NCBI GenBank assembly: GCA_023439505.1
Contig: JAEXNR010000002.1
Location: 56,773-120,772, forward strand
Length of the DNA: 64,000 nt
Reading direction: 5' to 3'
Source of the DNA: Bacillota bacterium
GTDB taxonomy: Bacteria > Bacillota > Clostridia > Lachnospirales > Lachnospiraceae
Below, piece after piece: positions 59,750-64,000 of the stretch. The position numbers were made by a program, and so were the translations under genes. Positions within the stretch are counted from its first letter, which is position 1. The number at the start of each line of letters is the position of its first letter. Below the pieces are notes generated by a model that had not been told where the DNA came from, did no database searches, and was given only the letters and a program-made list of their open reading frames with translations.

Positions 59750-60499
59750 ATGAAGAAGAAGTATTTCAGCATCATCTTTTTGGCGCTTATCTATATAGCC
59801 ACATTTATTACCAAAGATCCCTCCGTGAAAGTTATGAATCAATTTTTGAATACCGGTGGAAATCATAAGGAAGAGAAGCAGATTGTGATTGTAATTGATC
59901 CCGGACATGGGGGAAGAGATCCCGGAAAAGTAGGAATAAACAATACGCTTGAGAAGGATATTAATCTGAGTATAGCGCTCAAATTAAAGAAATTACTGCA
60001 ACAAAATGATATGAAGGTAATTATGACCAGGGATGCGGACGTTGGTCTGTATTCAGATACGGATTCAAATAAAAAAGCAGCGGACATGAATGAGCGGGTA
60101 AGAATAATTAAGGACAATGAAGCAGATCTTGCTGTCAGTATCCATCAGAACAGCTATTCACAAGAATATGTAAAAGGTGCCCAGGTATTTTACTATACTC
60201 AGTCTCAGCAAGGAAAGGAAATGGCTGAGATTATTCAGAATCAGCTTAAGAAGTCTATAGATAATAATAATAACAGACAGGCGAAAGCAAATAACAGTTA
60301 TTATATGCTAAGGAAAACAGAATGCCCGCTGGTAATAGTAGAATGCGGGTATTTAACCAATTATAGTGAATCTGCTCTGTTACTGCAGGAGGACTATCAG
60401 GAAAAGATGGCATTTGCGATACATCTTGGAATTATGCGGTATCTCAATGAAAAAGGGAAAGACAGCTTTCGGAGCGAGACTGTGGCTTTAAATAAGTAA
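59750..60499 (+). CDS. N-acetylmuramoyl-L-alanine amidase (CwlD-like)
   Basis: A 249-aa Amidase_3 enzyme with an N-terminal signal/anchor helix (about 4-20). Zinc and catalytic motifs: IDPGHGGRDPG (His), the Glu in NNTLEKDINL, SIHQNS (His) and VECGYLTN (Glu). It removes stem peptides from muramic acid. Its size and single-domain form match CwlD, which makes muramic-delta-lactam in spore cortex, so a sporulating host is likely. ATG 59750 has a weak GGAAG site. It is 102 bases after the GH18 gene. Confidence 0.88.
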   Translation: MKKKYFSIIFLALIYIATFITKDPSVKVMNQFLNTGGNHKEEKQIVIVIDPGHGGRDPGKVGINNTLEKDINLSIALKLKKLLQQNDMKVIMTRDADVGLYSDTDSNKKAADMNERVRIIKDNEADLAVSIHQNSYSQEYVKGAQVFYYTQSQQGKEMAEIIQNQLKKSIDNNNNRQAKANNSYYMLRKTECPLVIVECGYLTNYSESALLLQEDYQEKMAFAIHLGIMRYLNEKGKDSFRSETVALNK

Positions 60500-60536
60500 G
60501 TTGGGAGAAGAAGTATGGATTTTATGCTGCTTTCGT

Positions 60537-60760
60537 GATATAATGTGGTTCGGATGATTTTTCAATATGGCTGAATTACAGAGAGGCCTCGATAGCAGCC
60601 GGTCTTTATGAAACCCTGAGAGACATTGATGATTTGCATGCAAATCGCGGAGAGCCTCGCCGCTAAAAGGCTTGGACAAGCGATGATAAACCGTTTATAC
60701 AGTCTGAACTACCAAGTTACAGATCACAACCTGAAATAGAATTAGATAGGAGGAAGCACC
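60537..60760 (+). promoter_or_regulatory. Promoter and long structured leader before the phosphatase gene
   Basis: An extended -10, TGATATAAT (60536-60544), starts a leader of about 210 bases. Small stems can be drawn: GTCT/AGAC around 60602-60625, the palindrome GATTTGCATGCAAATC, AGCCT/AGGCT and ATAAAC/GTTTAT. I could not match it to a known riboswitch class. Confidence 0.35.
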
Positions 60761-61213
60761 GTGGGTAAATATAAAAAGCTTATATTTGTATGCACCGGGA
60801 ATACTTGCAGAAGTCCTATGGCTGAAGTTATTTATAAAAGTTATGAGAAAGTTAGTGAGATGAAAGTAATTTCCCGGGGGATAGTTGTTTTATTTGGGGA
60901 GCCCATTAACCCCAAGGCGGAAATTGTTCTGAATAAACATGATCTTGAATCCAAGAATCATATGTCAAAAGGGTTAAAAGGTTCTGACCTTGAGGAAGAT
61001 ACCCTGATCCTGGCCATGACTGCCAGCCAGAAGAAAAAGGTATTGGAACAGTTTCCTGAGCTAAAAGAAGTATATACCATTAAAGAATTTGCCGGTGAAA
61101 TAGGAGATGTGGTAGATCCTTACGGCGGAACCCTGATGGATTATGAAGAGTGTTTTATCGAGCTGGCACGTATCGTTAAAAAGACAGTATATAAACTAAA
61201 CGAGGATCAATAG
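60761..61213 (+). CDS. ywlE: Low-molecular-weight phosphatase, YwlE-like protein-arginine phosphatase
   Basis: A 150-aa LMW-PTP fold. The P-loop is CTGNTCRS (Cys11, Arg17), and the general acid Asp is in VVDPYGG. Thr15 in place of the Ile/Leu of tyrosine phosphatases is the residue that selects phosphoarginine in B. subtilis YwlE. The gene order with rpiB downstream is the same as ywlE-ywlF. It likely reverses McsB arginine phosphorylation, which marks proteins for ClpCP. GTG 60761 follows TAGGAGGAAG. No mcsB is in the window. Confidence 0.88.
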   Translation: MGKYKKLIFVCTGNTCRSPMAEVIYKSYEKVSEMKVISRGIVVLFGEPINPKAEIVLNKHDLESKNHMSKGLKGSDLEEDTLILAMTASQKKKVLEQFPELKEVYTIKEFAGEIGDVVDPYGGTLMDYEECFIELARIVKKTVYKLNEDQ

Positions 61214-61239
61214 TAAGGGCAGAAGTCAGGAGGATTATT

Positions 61240-61671
61240 ATGATAGCAATTGGAAATGATCATGCAGGGTATGGATTAAAGATGGAAATCATTCAATATC
61301 TTAAAGATAATGGAATTGAATATAAAGATTTCGGATGTGGGGATGTAACTACCAGCGATTATCCGGAATATGCGAAGGCAGTCGGAAGAGCAATTCAAAG
61401 ACAGGAATGTGAAAAAGGAATTCTGATTTGTGGAACGGGAATCGGCATCTCTATAACGGCAAATAAAATGAAAGGCATCAGAGCGGCTTTATGTCATGAC
61501 TGTTTCAGTGCAGAAGCAACCAGATTGCACAACGATGCCAATATTCTGGCAATGGGTGCAAGAGTAATTGGAGCGGGACATGCGCTTAAGATAGTAGAAA
61601 CCTTCTTAAAGACTGAGTTTTCCGGTAATGAAAGACATCTCAGGAGAATTAATATGATGGAGGAGGACTAA
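61240..61671 (+). CDS. rpiB: Ribose-5-phosphate isomerase B
   Basis: A 143-aa RpiB/LacAB protein. It has IGNDHAGYGLK at the N-terminus, the active-site Cys in ILICGTGIGISI, and HDCFSAEATRLHNDANILAMG, with catalytic His and Arg residues near LHNDAN. It interconverts ribose-5-phosphate and ribulose-5-phosphate. AGGAGG precedes ATG 61240, 26 bases after the phosphatase gene. Its stop overlaps the stop of the minus-strand DUF402 gene by four bases. Confidence 0.95.
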   Translation: MIAIGNDHAGYGLKMEIIQYLKDNGIEYKDFGCGDVTTSDYPEYAKAVGRAIQRQECEKGILICGTGIGISITANKMKGIRAALCHDCFSAEATRLHNDANILAMGARVIGAGHALKIVETFLKTEFSGNERHLRRINMMEED

Positions 61672-62147
61672 GCCTCCGCTTTTATAAGTGGTTCCTGTAA
61701 CGTGTGGAATTTATTCTGATAAATGATCTTTAACAGAGAATCCAAAGAGTTTAAAGCATGGGATGCCTCAGCTTTTGTAATTAAATTCTGATCAAGTGCA
61801 TCTGCCAATTCATCTAAATCAACTATATGAACAGTACCGTCTTCGTAGAGGATAACATCGATTAATAAATCCTCAAAGATGACGGTATTTTTTTGCACAT
61901 CCGTCTTGACCTGTATCATATCACAATACCAATAGACTACTTCATTCTGTTTGTTATAGATTTTACTGATCTTAAATCCTTGATTGATGTAATAGGCGGA
62001 GACTCCCCGGGCGATGTCGTTACGGGGATGCAGGGTAAGCCACTTTGTGATAATTAAGTTATTATCCTGGCGAAGAATGATATCATCCTTTAATAAAACT
62101 AATTCATCGGGTATAAATCGTCTGCGATAGAGAATGGGATCTGCCAT
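61668..62147 (-). CDS. DUF402 domain protein
   Basis: A 159-aa minus-strand protein of the DUF402 (Ntdp/FAU-1-like) family. It has RGVSAYYINQGFKISKIYN and the acidic VDLDELADALDQNLI, with WYCDMIQV and VIFEDLLIDVILYEDGTVHIVD, typical of the barrel. Members bind RNA or hydrolyse nucleoside triphosphates; the activity here is not certain. GGAGGAAAC precedes its start at 62147. It converges on rpiB with a four-base stop overlap. Confidence 0.8.
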   Translation of the reverse strand: MADPILYRRRFIPDELVLLKDDIILRQDNNLIITKWLTLHPRNDIARGVSAYYINQGFKISKIYNKQNEVVYWYCDMIQVKTDVQKNTVIFEDLLIDVILYEDGTVHIVDLDELADALDQNLITKAEASHALNSLDSLLKIIYQNKFHTLQEPLIKAEA

Positions 62148-62321
62148 GATGTTTCCTCCTAATATTTTTCAGGGATCAAAAGTGTTGCTTCTAAAATGAT
62201 GTACCCTATTATAACATTAATTTATAGATTGGTATAGTAGAAAAGAAAGAATAGAATAAATATCTCCATTTTGGGCAAACTATGAGGTAAAGAAATTAAG
62301 CCCTTTTAGGAGGATCATTCA

Positions 62322-63131
62322 ATGAATAAAAAAGCAGAATACTTTTCAGATATAATGAAGCAGATTTTATCATCAAAAAAGACGAAATACACACTTTATA
62401 TGGTGGCGGTTCTTTGGTTGGCCGTCGCAACCCAATTCATCGTTAATCGTATGTTTCGGGAAGACCTGCAAATCGCCGAAGCTTTTGAAAAAACCAATAC
62501 CAATGAGATGCAGAGCAGTATTGAGGTAATTGCCCAGTGTAATAAAGAAATTCTTAGTGAAGCTGACAAGAAAGAAATTATTCAATATTTGGCCAAGAGT
62601 ATTGGACTGACTATGGACCGCGAAATTACAGTCAAAAGAGATGGGGACAGAAGTGAATACTCCTTTGTGAAACAAGCCAGACAGGCTGTTACAGAAATTA
62701 AACTGGTGAGCAAAGAGCAGGAAGAAAAATCAGTCACAAAAATGAATTATTATATCATCATGAAACTAACCATAAAACAAAGTGTAAAAAGTATTGATCA
62801 ATACAGAAAGAACATTATCAGTGCATTGGATGATCTCAAATTTGGGAACAGGCAGATTACGATGCAATATGAAGGAAGCTCAGCCGGAAAGTTGACCCCC
62901 GATATGAAATCTGAATTATCTAAAATGCTCGTAGACGAATTACATGGTCAGATTGCCTATCAATATGATGAAGGTGATCTGTATACAGTTTATGCATATA
63001 CCGGAATGATAGGGGAATATATTACGACAATGGGAAGTAAAATTAATATTCAGATTGCGATCAGCTATGATGAACAGGAAAATAAAACAATGATTTACCT
63101 GGCCACTCCGATCCTGAATGACAACTGGTAA
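62322..63131 (+). CDS. YwmB-like membrane-anchored protein
   Basis: A 269-aa protein with one N-terminal helix (about 22-42) and an extracytoplasmic domain. The pattern EAFEKTNTNEMQSSIEVIAQ, SVKSIDQYRKNII, and later GDLYTVYAYTGMIGEYITTMG with KINIQIAISYDEQENKT fits the YwmB family (named TATA-box-binding-protein-like). YwmB is linked to sporulation and wall synthesis genes. AGGAGG precedes ATG 62322, about 170 bases after the divergent DUF402 gene. A terminator follows. Confidence is moderate because I matched the family by memory of its layout. Confidence 0.6.
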   Translation: MNKKAEYFSDIMKQILSSKKTKYTLYMVAVLWLAVATQFIVNRMFREDLQIAEAFEKTNTNEMQSSIEVIAQCNKEILSEADKKEIIQYLAKSIGLTMDREITVKRDGDRSEYSFVKQARQAVTEIKLVSKEQEEKSVTKMNYYIIMKLTIKQSVKSIDQYRKNIISALDDLKFGNRQITMQYEGSSAGKLTPDMKSELSKMLVDELHGQIAYQYDEGDLYTVYAYTGMIGEYITTMGSKINIQIAISYDEQENKTMIYLATPILNDNW

Positions 63132-63147
63132 TAATCCAAACAGGAAA

Positions 63148-63173
63148 GGCTGTTGAATAAAAATTCAACAGCC
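63148..63173 (+). terminator. Terminator after the ywmB-like gene
   Basis: A perfect 11-bp stem, GGCTGTTGAAT (63148-63158 with 63163-63173), has a 4-base loop followed by a T-rich stretch. Confidence 0.85.
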
Positions 63174-63247
63174 AATTTATTATTGTATTTCAATTACTCC
63201 AAGATTAATCAGAGACAAAACTTCTCTTTGTGCTACAGATGGTTATG

Positions 63248-64000
63248 TTAAAACCAGCATCTTCTACAACGATAGCGCCTTCTTCTGTGGAAAAATTCGT
63301 TTAACAGCATCAAGGAGACAATATCTCTTAAATAATTTTGCCGGTAATATCCGGGGTTATAATATTCCTGTGTTTTCATCTGTGGCTGTTCCTGTGTATC
63401 CTTGATTTTATCAAATATCTTATCAACAATTTTATCTATTGTTGTACGATCAGGATATTCGTCAAACATAAAACTGCCATCGTATTCCAGCTTATCACAT
63501 TCACTATCTACTTGAGATTGAATTTGTTTTGCTGTATTTGGATAAAGCTGTCGCATATATTCCACGTCTTTATCAAGATCAGTATTATTACTATAACCAT
63601 AGAGAGGAAGTAAGGGAACGCCCATCGGAACATTATATCTGGCATCTCCCGGCAGATACATATTTGGCTGCATTCCTGGATACATCATGTAAGGCATTTC
63701 GTTAGGGTTGGCCGGATACTCTGAAAATGGCATATTTGGAAAGGTATTGGGCATAGAAGGTGTTCCCATTGGCATCTGGGGGTTCGTCGGTGCGCCGGGC
63801 ATCATAGGAGCTGTGCCGTTTTGACCTGGCATCATAGGAGTAGAGCCGCTTTGCCGTGGCATCATGGGGGTGGGTTGACCGGACATACCGCCTGGCATGC
63901 TGCCGGGCATATTGGGGAACGTCTGAGATGGCATGGACGTTCTGGGATTGACCGGGGGAGTGCTCATCGGAGAACCATTCTGTCGTGGCATCATGGGGGT
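63248..64000 (-). CDS. Met/Pro-rich repeat protein with basic tail, partial
   Basis: A minus-strand gene that runs off the window end; the frame is still open at 64000, so the true N-terminus is missing. The visible 5' part is low-complexity Met/Pro/Gly/Asn, with repeats of PMMPRQNGS/PMMPGQNGT type. A conserved-looking domain (about 145-225 of the visible part: DVEYMRQLYPNTAKQIQ, CDKLEYDGSFMFDEYPD) follows. The C-terminus is HRRRRYRCRRCWF, strongly basic with two Cys. Composition suggests a spore coat or surface protein; I cannot name a family. Confidence 0.65.
   Translation of the reverse strand, partial: TPMMPRQNGSPMSTPPVNPRTSMPSQTFPNMPGSMPGGMSGQPTPMMPRQSGSTPMMPGQNGTAPMMPGAPTNPQMPMGTPSMPNTFPNMPFSEYPANPNEMPYMMYPGMQPNMYLPGDARYNVPMGVPLLPLYGYSNNTDLDKDVEYMRQLYPNTAKQIQSQVDSECDKLEYDGSFMFDEYPDRTTIDKIVDKIFDKIKDTQEQPQMKTQEYYNPGYYRQNYLRDIVSLMLLNEFFHRRRRYRCRRCWF

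Noticed and set aside
60537..60760. Leader considered as TPP, THF, glycine or c-di-AMP riboswitch
   Set aside because: A CTGAGAG-like and a GGAGAG-like stretch occur, but the remaining conserved cores of those classes are missing.
1..64000. CRISPR arrays, insertion sequences, prophage genes, tRNA and rRNA
   Set aside because: No regularly spaced repeats, transposase or integrase motifs, or RNA gene signatures were seen on reading.

Overview
This is a low-GC Firmicutes chromosome segment, most like a spore-forming Lachnospiraceae (Clostridium cluster XIVa). The evidence is strong AGGAGG ribosome sites, hairpin-plus-T terminators, a LevR/sigma-54 mannose-type PTS, a vanG-like cluster, MecA, a GdpP-rplI-dnaB block, and spore-type genes (CwlD-like amidase, GH18 hydrolase, YwmB-like protein). 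I saw no transposase, phage gene, rRNA, tRNA or CRISPR array. Family names come from motif recognition by eye, without database searches.

Layout. 1-3.7 kb: end of a class I aldolase gene, a zinc dehydrogenase, an APC permease and a RibF-type FAD synthetase. 3.9-10.1 kb: a ribosomal-peptide (RiPP) cluster on one strand. It holds a 62-aa precursor with a five-Cys core, a radical SAM/SPASM maturase, a maturation protein of unknown chemistry, an acyl-carrier-like protein, a subtilisin-like protease and an ABC exporter. It resembles the clostridial Cys-rich peptide systems described only at HMM level and is the best candidate for an undescribed system. 10.1-14.7 kb: a MATE pump with its MarR repressor and duplicated operators, an AraC regulator and a mannonate-dehydratase-like enolase. 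15-22.4 kb: an acyltransferase, an anchored sugar-binding protein, then vanR-vanS-vanG-vanXY-vanT, predicted to make and edit D-Ala-D-Ser cell wall precursors. Its racemase lacks the usual multi-span membrane domain.

22.5-32.7 kb: a self-contained sigma-54 PTS regulon. A LevR-type activator and a textbook -24/-12 promoter drive EIIA-B-C-D and a SIS-domain deglycase, followed by rpoN, an HPr and Enzyme I. The HPr has Arg at the position of regulatory Ser46. 32.8-48.2 kb: a divergent sugar-catabolism locus. The minus strand carries a DeoR repressor, an orphan RbsA-type ATPase and an FGGY kinase. The plus strand carries a binding protein, TIM-barrel isomerase, dehydrogenase, permease, ATPase, flavin reductase, DeoC-like aldolase, SDR, class III PLP enzyme and APH-fold kinase. 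The substrate is unknown. 48.4-64 kb: core genes (gdpP, rplI, dnaB, a MerR gene, ferredoxin, a DUF1858 gene, mecA), a Ser/Thr kinase fused to a MinD/TadZ-like domain, wall hydrolases, a ywlE-like arginine phosphatase with rpiB, and a Met/Pro-rich protein cut by the window end.
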